Part shown: positions 34,172 to 41,681 of the stretch, piece by piece
How the letters are laid out: each line of letters opens with the position of its first letter
Position numbering within the stretch: position 1 is the first letter of the stretch
Source of the DNA: Gammaproteobacteria bacterium
Lineage (GTDB): Bacteria; Pseudomonadota; Gammaproteobacteria; Pseudomonadales; Azotimanducaceae
NCBI GenBank assembly: GCA_030428905.1
Contig: JAUIED010000022.1
Location: 1-41,681, forward strand
Direction: 5' to 3'
Length of the DNA stretch: 41,681 nt
Translations under genes and position numbers: made by a program
Notes under the pieces: generated by a model
Databases searched by the model: none
Told to the model about the DNA's origin: nothing
What the model saw: the letters and a program-made list of their open reading frames with translations, nothing else

Positions 34172-34231
34172 GAAAACTCCTTCGCGTCGATTGAGGGCGC
34201 AGGATACCCGATCGGCAGCCTGCCGTGCGGG

Positions 34232-34972
34232 TCAACTGGCGTGCGCCTCGAGAAACGCGCGCGTATCGGCGGCGGCCTGGGTCATATCCCCACCGGCTTT
34301 CCAGGATTCGATGAGCCGCGCCCCGGGTGCCAGCTCCGCGAGATGGCGGCTGCTGGCTTCCGGGTGATAGAGGTCCTGGCCCATGAGTACCAACAGCGGC
34401 GTGCTGACCTGGCGCACCGCATCGTCATCGAGGTTGAACATGAACTTATCGCCGCCGTACATGTTCTCCCGCAGGCCCTGCCAGTCGGCGGTGGTCACCT
34501 CCGGCCGCTGTGGAGCCAGTTCCACCTGCCAACCGTCGTACATCTGGTAGAACGCTTCGCGGTTGTCCGTCAGGCCAATCGGCTGAAACAGCACCGCTGC
34601 GCGCACCCGATCCGGGGCTGCCTGGATAAGGCCAAGGGCATAAGGGCCGCCAATGCACATTCCAGCCACGATGAATTCCTGCACGCCCAGATGCTCCAGC
34701 AGCGCGAGTTGATCCTCCGTATAGGTCTGCCAGCCGTGCTCGGCGTGCACCGGCCCCGAGGATCGCCCGGCGTTGCGCTGATCCATAGCGATCACCTGAA
34801 ACCCATCCGACCAGGCTTCGATGGGGTTGTACGGCGCGTTGCCCCACACGGGTATGGCGGATTTCATGCCACCCGGAGCGATGAGCAGGATCGGCACACC
34901 CTCGCCGTGCACCTCATAGTAGAGCGACACCTCGCCTCCGGTGATGCGATCGGTGGTCTTGAACTCCGGCAT
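34232..34972 (-). CDS. Alpha/beta hydrolase-fold protein with Cys at the nucleophile position
   Basis: A 246-residue alpha/beta-hydrolase-fold protein. It has LLIAPGGMKSAIPVW, the DQRNAGRSSG turn, and a nucleophile elbow GMCIGG, with C106 where Ser is usual. An Asp-bearing strand LLVLMGQDLYHPEASS follows. The usual C-terminal catalytic His (GH) is not evident; the region reads SWKAGGDMTQ. It may be a Cys-dependent hydrolase like dienelactone hydrolases, or a non-catalytic member. Confidence 0.82.
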   Translation of the reverse strand: MPEFKTTDRITGGEVSLYYEVHGEGVPILLIAPGGMKSAIPVWGNAPYNPIEAWSDGFQVIAMDQRNAGRSSGPVHAEHGWQTYTEDQLALLEHLGVQEFIVAGMCIGGPYALGLIQAAPDRVRAAVLFQPIGLTDNREAFYQMYDGWQVELAPQRPEVTTADWQGLRENMYGGDKFMFNLDDDAVRQVSTPLLVLMGQDLYHPEASSRHLAELAPGARLIESWKAGGDMTQAAADTRAFLEAHAS

Positions 34973-35148
34973 AGCGTCCTCCTGGCTCGGGTGGTCAGCG
35001 CCGCAGGGTGACCGATGCCCAGCGGAGCGTCAACGTGACGCGGCGCACGCTGTGGGTGGGAACTACCGAGCACTAACACGCTCAAGCGCAGCACCCGCGC
35101 TCCCAGCGTCTACCCTGTCGAGACCTCAACACGAAGTGGAGCAGTCTC

Positions 35149-35265
35149 GTGCAAGTACACAGTCATGTAAGCGATGAAGCCATCATCCGTGCCATCAGCT
35201 GGTGCGGCGTGCTCGTCGCCATCGTCGGCGTGGTAATTGGCGTAGTGGCTAACACCATCGCGTAG
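35149..35265 (+). CDS. Small single-span membrane protein (38 aa)
   Basis: GTG 35149 to TAG 35265 encodes 38 residues: a short polar start (QVHSHVSDEAIIRAI) and one strong transmembrane span (VLVAIVGVVIGVVANTIA). GGAG lies 8 nt before the GTG. It is 41 nt upstream of the aldo-keto reductase gene. Function unknown. Confidence 0.5.
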   Translation: MQVHSHVSDEAIIRAISWCGVLVAIVGVVIGVVANTIA

Positions 35266-35306
35266 CACGCTGGTACTCTCGTGCCTTCGTCTGACGAGGG
35301 CACGAG

Positions 35307-36197
35307 ATGATCGAACGAATACCTTTCGGCCGCACCGGCCACCAGAGCAGCCGCATCATTTTCGGCGCCGCAGCGCTCGGCGCCATGAAGCCGGAACGCG
35401 CCGTCGCCACGCTGGACATGATCCTCGAGCGCGGACTGAACCACATCGACACCGCCGCCTCCTACGGCGACTCGGAAATGCGCCTCGCACCGTGGCTCAA
35501 GACCCATCGAAGCGACGTCTTCCTCGCCACGAAAACAGGCGAGCGCACTGAAGAAGGTGCCTGGGCACAATTCAACCGCTCCCTCGAGCGTCTGCAGGTG
35601 GACCAGGTCGACCTCATCCAGATGCACAATCTCGTCAAACCTGAGGAATGGGACACCGCTATGGGCGAAAATGGCGCGCTCAAAGCCCTCATCCGCGCCC
35701 GCGACGAGAGGCTCGTGCGCTTCATCGGCGTCACGGGACACGGCACCTATGTGGCTGCCGCGCACCTGAAGAGCCTCGATGCGTTTCCGTTCGACTCCGT
35801 GTTGTGTCCCTACAACTACACCATGAACAACGCGGGCCCATACGCCGAGGATTTCGAGCGGTTATACGCGCTCTGCCAGGAACGGGGTGTGGCCATGCAG
35901 ACCATCAAAGCCATCGCCGCACGTCGCTGGCGGGAGGAAGATGAAGAAAAGCGTTACAGCTGGTACCGGCCCATCCGCGATCCCGAGATGCTGCAGCGAG
36001 CGGTGGGATACACGTTGTCACGGCCCGGTTTGTTTCTCAACTCAACCAGCGACGCCACGCTGCTGCCGGCACTTCTGGATGCGGCTGAGGCGCCGTTGCG
36101 CAAGCCCGCGGATGCTGACATGGCAGCAGACGTAGCGGAGATCGGCATCGAGCCGCTGTTCGTGCGCGACCAGACCGATGATGTGATCAACGGCTGA
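35307..36197 (+). CDS. Aldo/keto reductase
   Basis: A 296-residue NAD(P)H-dependent reductase with a TIM-barrel pattern. The catalytic tetrad is visible: D48 and Y53 in HIDTAASYGDSE, K76 in ATKTG, and H107 in IQMHNL. The C-terminal cofactor region is shortened compared with classic 320-residue members. The substrate is unknown. The ATG at 35307 is preceded by GACGAGGG. Confidence 0.88.
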   Translation: MIERIPFGRTGHQSSRIIFGAAALGAMKPERAVATLDMILERGLNHIDTAASYGDSEMRLAPWLKTHRSDVFLATKTGERTEEGAWAQFNRSLERLQVDQVDLIQMHNLVKPEEWDTAMGENGALKALIRARDERLVRFIGVTGHGTYVAAAHLKSLDAFPFDSVLCPYNYTMNNAGPYAEDFERLYALCQERGVAMQTIKAIAARRWREEDEEKRYSWYRPIRDPEMLQRAVGYTLSRPGLFLNSTSDATLLPALLDAAEAPLRKPADADMAADVAEIGIEPLFVRDQTDDVING

Positions 36198-36215
36198 TCG
36201 CGCTCAAGCGCTGGC

Positions 36216-37451
36216 TTACAGCGGGTGCACGACCACCGGCAGGTTGGAATAGCCCTTCACAAACGATGAGGGTACCCGCTCCGCGTCGCCCACCACCTCG
36301 ACGTGGCGGAAGCGCTGCATGATCTCTTCCCACAGCACGCGTAGCTGCATCTCGCCAAGCCGGTTGCCCATGCAGCGATGGATGCCGAAGCCGAACGACA
36401 GGTGCTGACGCGCATTCTTGCGATCGATGATCAGCTTGTCGGCCTCGGGGAACACGGACTCGTCTCGGTTGCCGGACACGTACCACATGGCGAGCTTGTC
36501 ACCCTTGCTGATGTTCTGCCCGAACAGCTCCGTGTCTTTCAGGGCAGTGCGCCGCATGTACGCCAGCGGCGTCTGCCAGCGGATGATCTCGGGCACCATG
36601 CCGGGAATCAGGCTCGGATCTGCACGCAGCTTGTCGTACTGATCCGGAAACTGATTCAGCGCCAGCACTCCGCCAGAAATGGAATTGCGGGTGGTGTCGT
36701 TGCCGCCGACGATGAGCAGAATCAGGTTGCCCAGGTACTCCTCCGGCGACATGTTTTTCGTGGACTCGCTGTTGGCGAGCATGGTGATCAGGTCGTTACC
36801 CTCGGTGCGCCCTTCCCGCTCTTTCCACAATCGCTGGAAGTACTCCAGGCACTCGAGCAGCTCCGCGCGCCGCGCCTCTTCTGATTCGACGAGGCCCGAA
36901 TTTTCGTCCGTGGTCGCCACATCAGACCAGCGCGTGAGCTTACGCCGGTCTTCAAAGGGAAAGTCGAACAAGGTGGCGAGCATCTGCGTCGTGAGTTCGA
37001 TGGACACCTTGTCCACCCAGTTGAAGGTCTCGCCCACCGGCAGGCTGTCGAGAATGCCGGCCGCGCGCTGGCGGATGGTGCCCTCCAGCTTCTTCAGGTT
37101 CATCGGCGCCACCACCGGGCTCACCACCTTGCGCTGGTGGTCGTGCTTGGGTGGGTCCATGGCGATGAACATCGGCAGCGGAAAGTCTTCTTCCTGGTCG
37201 CCGAGCACGATGCTGCCTTCCGAAGAATAGATCTCCGGGGTGGTATCCACGTGCTTCACCGCTTCGTAGCTGGTCACCGACCAGTACGGCCCTTCAATGC
37301 TGTCCTTGCAGTACTGCACAGGCGCTTCGGCCCGCAGGCGTGCAAACACCGACTCCCAGCCGGGTGTCTGGAAAATATCCTGGCGCGATGGATCCAGCTC
37401 ATCCAGGGGCGTCTGGTCCAGATTGTCGGTCCAATTAATGGCTTCACTCAT
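36216..37451 (-). CDS. Cytochrome P450 (CYP153-like)
   Basis: A 411-residue soluble P450. The I-helix oxygen motif is GGNDTT (249-254), the K-helix ExxR is EIIR (288-291), and the haem-binding loop FGFGIHRCMGN has C360. SFGFGIHRCMGNRLGEMQLR strongly recalls the CYP153 family of terminal alkane and fatty-acid hydroxylases. AGGAG precedes ATG 37451. Its ferredoxin is the gene immediately upstream (36 nt). No ferredoxin reductase is in the window. Confidence 0.92.
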   Translation of the reverse strand: MSEAINWTDNLDQTPLDELDPSRQDIFQTPGWESVFARLRAEAPVQYCKDSIEGPYWSVTSYEAVKHVDTTPEIYSSEGSIVLGDQEEDFPLPMFIAMDPPKHDHQRKVVSPVVAPMNLKKLEGTIRQRAAGILDSLPVGETFNWVDKVSIELTTQMLATLFDFPFEDRRKLTRWSDVATTDENSGLVESEEARRAELLECLEYFQRLWKEREGRTEGNDLITMLANSESTKNMSPEEYLGNLILLIVGGNDTTRNSISGGVLALNQFPDQYDKLRADPSLIPGMVPEIIRWQTPLAYMRRTALKDTELFGQNISKGDKLAMWYVSGNRDESVFPEADKLIIDRKNARQHLSFGFGIHRCMGNRLGEMQLRVLWEEIMQRFRHVEVVGDAERVPSSFVKGYSNLPVVVHPL

Positions 37452-37487
37452 GGCAACGCTCCTGAGATGGCTGAGATAAAGAGGGTT

Positions 37488-37808
37488 CTAGAACTGGAAC
37501 TCCGGCACACGCACGATGAGCCCATCCAGCGCGTCGGTCACCTCGATCTGGCAGGACAGACGCGACGTTGGCTCGCGCTCCGGGTTCAGATCGAGCATGG
37601 CCTCTTCCGAATCGTTCGGCCCACCCGTCTTGGCCCACCAGTCTTCGGTGACCATGACATGGCAGGTGGCGCAGGAACATTCTCCGCCGCAATCCGCGTC
37701 GATACCCGGCACACCATTGTCGAGTGCTGCGCTCATCACCGAGACGCCGACCGCTGCGTCCACGCTGTGCTCAGCGCCGTCGTGGGTGATGTAGGTAATC
37801 TTCGGCAT
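37488..37808 (-). CDS. [2Fe-2S] ferredoxin (adrenodoxin/putidaredoxin type)
   Basis: A 106-residue ferredoxin. The cluster ligands are C40, C46, C49 and C86 (C-x5-C-x2-C, then LSCQ), with an extra C44 between the first two. This type passes electrons from an NADH reductase to a P450, matching its position directly before the CYP153-like gene. The ATG at 37808 has AAGGAG 6 nt upstream and is preferred over the longer open frame. Confidence 0.93.
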   Translation of the reverse strand: MPKITYITHDGAEHSVDAAVGVSVMSAALDNGVPGIDADCGGECSCATCHVMVTEDWWAKTGGPNDSEEAMLDLNPEREPTSRLSCQIEVTDALDGLIVRVPEFQF

Positions 37809-37905
37809 GTCTGCTCCTTGTGATAATCGGTTCTTGTCCGGCCCTTCAATGCGAGCCGGTGGTTTCAAAAAAACGGGAGGAAAGTACCCCTTTCATGTCG
37901 AAAGC

Positions 37906-38268
37906 TCAACGGCCGTTCGCCTGCGGGCTACGGCGATCCTGCGATGCGTTGCGCCGATCGACACCATCATAGAATCTACCGGGCAGGCCATGATCGCTAT
38001 CGCGGCGCATGAGAGAACGCCGGTCGGTCTGGTGGCGGTACTGACAGCGGCAATTCAGACGATCCGCGCAGCCGAGCAACGGTAACTCCGGCGCCTCAGA
38101 GGAAAGGAATGCCCGCCCGGCCAAGGCACGCACCGCCTCACACGCCTGCGACTCCGAGAAGCGGATGGTGACCGCGTGATAGGTACGTCGCGGTGACGCG
38201 GCGGGCTGAGCTGCCCGTTTGCCGCCGGAACGCCGCCAGCTGAATAGCTTCTTCAAGCCCTGCCCCAC
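37906..38268 (-). CDS. Hypothetical basic protein with a conserved-looking Cys/Arg-rich tail
   Basis: A 120-residue basic protein. It has a lysine-rich start (GLKKLFSWRRSGGKRAAQP), a middle that looks like a folded strand-helix unit (YHAVTIRFSESQACEAVRAL), a GCADRLNCRCQYRHQTDRRS segment with three Cys, and a tail with repeated RR/DRR pairs. The pattern resembles small uncharacterised gammaproteobacterial proteins; I cannot name the family. The Cys set could bind metal. The start is unsure: GTG 38268, or the TTG four codons later with GGGGCAGG upstream. Flanking sequence to 38363 shows no other gene. Confidence 0.5.
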   Translation of the reverse strand: MGQGLKKLFSWRRSGGKRAAQPAASPRRTYHAVTIRFSESQACEAVRALAGRAFLSSEAPELPLLGCADRLNCRCQYRHQTDRRSLMRRDSDHGLPGRFYDGVDRRNASQDRRSPQANGR

Positions 38269-38387
38269 ATCAGGGGAACACCCCTAAACGAAAAACGATA
38301 CTCAGTTTAGTTGCCGGGCTCACTAAGGTAAAACCGAAACCGCGGCTGCCACGACTATATAGCATGCAATATCAGGAGAACCGTACC

Positions 38388-39149
38388 ATGGCCTCACTCG
38401 CCACCCACGCCCAGCGGATGCTGATCGCCGCCACACTTCTCGCGGCCCCCGCAGCAGCGTTGGCAGACAGCGAAACCCGCGACCTGCCGGCGTTTCAGGC
38501 GATCGTACTCAAATGCAATGCAGACCTCGACATCGTGCAGGGGAATGGGCATCAACTGGTCATCCGCGGCGATGAGGACACCATCGACCGCCTGGAAACC
38601 GAGGTGGTCGACGGCCGCCTGACCATCACGCTGGACGACGGCTGGTTCGACTGGCTGGACGCAGACGATCTGGAGATCGACGTCACCCTGGAAACCCTCG
38701 AAGCGTTGTCGATCCTGGGCAGCGGCTCAGCCAGAGCCGACCTCTTGGCCGTCGAGGACCTGGAAATAGACATCAAGGGCTCCGGGGACCTGGAGATCGA
38801 CGAACTGTCGTCGGAGAAACTGGCACTGAACGTATCCGGGTCCGGCAACGTCGACATTGACAAGCTGAACGCTGCCGACGTGGTCACGGTGATTCGCGGC
38901 AGCGGTGACGTGGAGCTGGAAGGCGACGCCACCACGTTCGAGGCGACGCTGCAGGGCTCCGGCAACCTCTCCGCGCACGATTTGAAGGCGGAAACCGTGA
39001 GCATCGTCATCAGCGGTTCGGGAGACGCCACCCTGCACGCCCTCAGCACCCTGGACGCCGTGGTACGCGGCAGCGGCGACGTACGCTACGAAGGCAATGC
39101 CGAAGTAACGAAAAAGATCATGGGCTCAGGCAGCATCCGCGAGATGTAA
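38388..39149 (+). CDS. Exported GIN-domain (DUF2807) protein
   Basis: A 253-residue secreted protein. The signal peptide ends AAALA before DSETRDL. The mature part is a DUF2807/GIN-type beta-solenoid of repeated short units, each built around a G-S-G turn (ILGSGSARAD, DIKGSGDLEI, NVSGSGNVDI, VIRGSGDVEL, TLQGSGNLSA, VISGSGDATL, VVRGSGDVRY, IMGSGSIRE). The family probably has adhesive or structural roles in the envelope. The ATG at 38388 (AGGAG upstream) is chosen over the one eight codons earlier. Upstream, CTAAAC...GTTTAG (38284-38310) is a loose inverted repeat. Confidence 0.85.
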   Translation: MASLATHAQRMLIAATLLAAPAAALADSETRDLPAFQAIVLKCNADLDIVQGNGHQLVIRGDEDTIDRLETEVVDGRLTITLDDGWFDWLDADDLEIDVTLETLEALSILGSGSARADLLAVEDLEIDIKGSGDLEIDELSSEKLALNVSGSGNVDIDKLNAADVVTVIRGSGDVELEGDATTFEATLQGSGNLSAHDLKAETVSIVISGSGDATLHALSTLDAVVRGSGDVRYEGNAEVTKKIMGSGSIREM

Positions 39150-39203
39150 CCGCGCGCGGCTTTGGGTAGGCTCCTCCGAGCAGGCCAACAGGGGGAGCAC
39201 ACC

Positions 39204-40415
39204 ATGCCCGGAGCGCTGGACGGATTTCGCATTATCGACCTGACCACCATGGTGTCTGGGCCCATGGCCGCCAGTATCCTCGCCGATCAGGGCGCTGAGG
39301 TGATCAAGGTCGAGTCACCGAGAGGCGATGAGATGCGCCGCATCGGCAACCAGCGCAACGACGTCACGGCCGGCTTCTTCTCCTGCAATCGCGGCAAGCG
39401 CGCCATCAGCATCGACCTGGCGAGAGAGGAAGGCAAGGCGGTGCTGCGGCGGCTCGTCAAAGATGCCGATGTCTTCATGCAGAACTTCCGCCCCGGTGCC
39501 ATTGAGCGCATGGGTTTTGACGATGAAGCCCTGCGCGCCATCAATCCACAGATCATCAACCTGTCCATCAGCGGCTTCGGCGAGCATGGCCCTTACGCGC
39601 ACAGCCGCGTGTACGACCCGGTCATCCAGGCGCTCACGGGGGCCACGGACATTCAGGCCGACCGGGACACGAAGCGACCGAAGATGTTCCGCATCATCAT
39701 CGCCGACAAGGTGACGAGCCTGACCGCCGCCCAGGCGGTGACCAGCGCCCTGCTCGCCCGCGAACGCTCCGGACGCGGCCAGCACGTGAAGCTCAGCATG
39801 TTGGATGCAATGATCGGATTCTTCTGGCCGGAAGGGATGAGCGGCCTGACCTTCGTAGGCGATGAGATCGACGTGACCAAGTACCAGGGCACCATGGACC
39901 TCATCTACGAGACCCGCGACGGTTACATCACTGCCGGGGCCATTTCCGACGCGGAGTGGCGCGGCATGTGTACCGCACTCGGCAAGCCTGAGTGGATCGA
40001 CGATGCCCGCTTTGCCAATACGACGGCGCGATTTAAGAACGCCGAGCTGCGCAAGCAGCTCACCGCCGCCGAAATCGCCAAATGGCAGCGGCAGGAGATC
40101 CTCGCGCGGCTCGACGCCGAAGGGGTGCCCAGCGCCCCCCTGCTCACCCGCCTGGAACTCCTGGACCACCCGCAGATCGAGGCCAACGGCACCATCGCCA
40201 TCTACCCGTTCGAGGGCCACGGCGAGATCCGCCAGGCGAAGCCGCCGGCGGACTTTCTCGGCACGCCGTCGGATGTGCGCCGTGCCGCGCCGCGCCTCGG
40301 CGAGCACAGCCGCGAGATCGCCGCCGAGGCAGGGCTGGCGCCTGCGGAAATCGACGCCCTGATCAGCGCTGGCACACTGCTGCAATACGGAGAGCGACAT
40401 GGCGAAAGCAGCTAA
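39204..40415 (+). CDS. CaiB/BaiF-family CoA-transferase
   Basis: A 403-residue class III CoA-transferase. The N terminus (FRIIDLTTMVSGPMAASILA, then DQGAEVIKVESP), the LSISGFGEHGPY loop, the catalytic Asp D168 in RIIIADKVTS, and the C-terminal LGEHSREI are all typical. GGGGGAG precedes ATG 39204. It differs clearly from the copy at 31068-32273, so substrates probably differ. Its end overlaps the next gene by 17 nt. Confidence 0.93.
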   Translation: MPGALDGFRIIDLTTMVSGPMAASILADQGAEVIKVESPRGDEMRRIGNQRNDVTAGFFSCNRGKRAISIDLAREEGKAVLRRLVKDADVFMQNFRPGAIERMGFDDEALRAINPQIINLSISGFGEHGPYAHSRVYDPVIQALTGATDIQADRDTKRPKMFRIIIADKVTSLTAAQAVTSALLARERSGRGQHVKLSMLDAMIGFFWPEGMSGLTFVGDEIDVTKYQGTMDLIYETRDGYITAGAISDAEWRGMCTALGKPEWIDDARFANTTARFKNAELRKQLTAAEIAKWQRQEILARLDAEGVPSAPLLTRLELLDHPQIEANGTIAIYPFEGHGEIRQAKPPADFLGTPSDVRRAAPRLGEHSREIAAEAGLAPAEIDALISAGTLLQYGERHGESS

Positions 40416-40824
40416 CAAAACCACTGCAACCGCAAACGACGTGGAGCGCTTTGTGCAGTCGGTGGCCCACGAAGGTCGGCGAGAAGACTGCCGGACGGCG
40501 ATGCAGATGTTGACCGAGATAAGCGGCGAGCCGCCCACCATGTGGGGCTCGAGCATCATCGGCTTCGGCACCTACCACTATGTGTACGAGTCCGGCCGGG
40601 AGGGCGACATGTTTCTCACCGGTGTGTCGCCGCGCAAGCAATCGCTCACCGTGTACGTCATGGACGGCTTCGAGCCGCATGCGGCGCTGCTGGAGAAACT
40701 CGGCAAGCATAAGAAAGGTAAGTCGTGCCTCTACATCAACAAGCTGGATGACGTGGATGTGAAAGTGCTGAAGCGCATCGTGCGCGACTCGGTGCGCAAC
40801 ATGCGCAAGAAGTACGGCGTTTGA
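40399..40824 (+). CDS. DUF1801-domain protein
   Basis: A 141-residue cytoplasmic protein with a YdhG/DUF1801-like fold: PTMWGSSIIGFGTYHYVYES, then SPRKQSLTVYVMDGF, then KKGKSCLYINKLDDVDVKVL. The N terminus (AKAANKTTATANDV) is an Ala/Lys/Thr linker. DUF1801 proteins are poorly characterised. It overlaps the CoA-transferase by 17 nt and is probably co-translated. Confidence 0.85.
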   Translation: MAKAANKTTATANDVERFVQSVAHEGRREDCRTAMQMLTEISGEPPTMWGSSIIGFGTYHYVYESGREGDMFLTGVSPRKQSLTVYVMDGFEPHAALLEKLGKHKKGKSCLYINKLDDVDVKVLKRIVRDSVRNMRKKYGV

Positions 40825-40831
40825 GCGGCGT

Positions 40832-41407
40832 CTATGCCTGAGGTTGTTCCTGGCTGCAGATGCGCGAGTAGACCCGGCTGCTGCTGAGCACGCCTGCAGC
40901 ATCACGGTCGTCGTTGCGGGCGATGCCTTCCAGCGTGAAGCCGAGCCGCTCGGCCAGCCGCCAGGAACGTTCGTTGCGCACGTCGCAGCGCGCTTCGATG
41001 CGCTGCATGCCGAGCACCCCAAATGCCACGTCAATGACGGCGCTGACAAATTCGGTAGCGTAGCCGCGCCCGCGACGATCCGACCGTAACCAGTAGCCGA
41101 CGCTGCAGGCTGGCACCTCCCAGTTGAAGGTATGAAGGTCCACGGTGCCCACCAGCATGCCTTCTGGTTCCCAGGCCCGCCAGACGTAAAACGTGCCGGC
41201 GGCGAACGCCTCCTGGCCGCTCTGCGACACCTGATCCAGTGTCGGCACATCGGACAGTTGCGCGGAGAACGACAACCACGGGAAGAAGTCGGGCAGCGAC
41301 ACCGCAATGGCGTCGTGCAACGCCTGCCCATCACCCGCTCGCGCCGCGCGCAGTGTCAGGCGGCTGGTGCGGATCTCGTGGGGCGGTTGCGGGTGCTGGT
41401 CTGTCAA
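40832..41407 (-). CDS. GNAT-family N-acetyltransferase (RimJ/RimL-like)
   Basis: An acetyltransferase of about 191 residues. It has IRTSRLTLRAARAGDG at the start of the fold, VGYWLRSDRRGRGYATE as the acetyl-CoA loop, and RIEARCDVRNERSWRLAERLGF as the C-terminal motif typical of RimJ/RimL enzymes. The open frame runs up to 41518 with an ATG at 41458. I prefer the TTG at 41407, because it gives a normal N terminus just before IRTSRL, but this is uncertain. The target is unknown. Confidence 0.82.
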   Translation of the reverse strand: MTDQHPQPPHEIRTSRLTLRAARAGDGQALHDAIAVSLPDFFPWLSFSAQLSDVPTLDQVSQSGQEAFAAGTFYVWRAWEPEGMLVGTVDLHTFNWEVPACSVGYWLRSDRRGRGYATEFVSAVIDVAFGVLGMQRIEARCDVRNERSWRLAERLGFTLEGIARNDDRDAAGVLSSSRVYSRICSQEQPQA

Positions 41408-41540
41408 AAGTACTCGGCCTCGGGCGCGCGCGAATCTGCACGCTACCACAGCCGCCATCCCCGCCGCGTGCCGAGGCGTGCTGGAGGCGATACCATGGCG
41501 GCGGCCCGACACCGACATTTACCGCTGGAGACCCCACGCA

Positions 41541-41681
41541 ATGACCACCCTGCGCGGCAGACAAGTATTCATGGAGAGCCTGGTAGCGCACGGCGCCAGC
41601 GCCATCTTCGGCAACCCAGGCACCACCGAAAACCCGCTGCTCGACAGCCTCATCGACTACCCGCAGTTGCCCTACTACGTG
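41541..41681 (+). CDS. Thiamine-diphosphate-dependent enzyme, N-terminal fragment (3' truncated by window edge)
   Basis: ATG 41541 opens 47 codons to the window edge. GRQVFMESLVAHGASAIFGN followed by PGTTENPLLDSL is the N-terminal PYR-domain signature of benzoylformate decarboxylase and acetolactate-synthase-like enzymes; the Glu after GTT would be the catalytic ThDP activator. Which member it is cannot be told from this fragment. Confidence 0.8.
   Translation, partial: MTTLRGRQVFMESLVAHGASAIFGNPGTTENPLLDSLIDYPQLPYYV

Overview
The window is a GC-rich bacterial chromosome segment. It most resembles a gammaproteobacterium of the marine or soil, hydrocarbon/lipid-degrading kind. This rests on protein families (DUF4892-OmpA, a PA3496-like protein, a CYP153-like P450 with ferredoxin, several CaiB/BaiF CoA-transferases, paired N-acyl-D-amino-acid deacylases), not on a marker gene. 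Family or genus cannot be named.

The central theme is selenocysteine. selA, selB and tRNA-Sec (selC) lie together at 1.9-5.25 kb. SelD is at 25.9-28.0 kb as a C-terminal domain fused to an NADH-dehydrogenase-like flavoprotein. A user of the system is also present: a thioredoxin-fold protein at 18726-19868 (minus) whose frame is broken only by a UGA in a U-G-C redox motif, followed at bacterial-SECIS distance by a hairpin. Without recoding it looks like two unrelated ORFs. It heads an apparent five-gene operon (selenoprotein, acyl-CoA dehydrogenase, GPH-type transporter, TauD-type dioxygenase, alpha/beta hydrolase).

Layout. 0-0.6 kb: end-truncated response regulator with a MerR/excisionase-type DNA-binding domain, preceded by 9-bp phased repeats. 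0.6-1.9 kb: sphingosine-phosphate-lyase-like PLP enzyme, divergent from selAB-selC. 5.2-8.6 kb: a scarred accessory patch beside selC, with a near-copy of the selC 3' end 1.24 kb away, a ccdAB pair, a decayed vapBC, and an RHH antitoxin with a toxin stump; an intact OmpA-family gene sits within it. 8.6-25.2 kb: catabolic and redox genes (two deacylase paralogues, SDR, Baeyer-Villiger-type monooxygenase, MFS carrier, the selenoprotein operon, a PF10118 protein coupled to MetX, and a cytochrome b pseudogene beside an intact Tat-exported molybdopterin protein). 25.3-28.4 kb: operon of an acidic PA3496-like protein, the NDH-SelD fusion and a DsbA-like protein. 28.5-41.7 kb: YeiH-type transporter divergent from an Lrp regulator, a broken YdjM-like gene, two CoA-transferases, tandem DsbA/HCCA-isomerase-like genes, cyclophilin, hydrolase, aldo-keto reductase, ferredoxin-P450 operon, GIN-domain protein, DUF1801, GNAT, and the start of a ThDP-dependent enzyme.

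Four calls depend on joining or rejecting simple ORFs: the recoded selenoprotein and the vapC, cytochrome b and YdjM-like pseudogenes. The starts of selA and the SelD fusion look non-canonical. Functions are inferred from family resemblance read by eye; no database search was possible.
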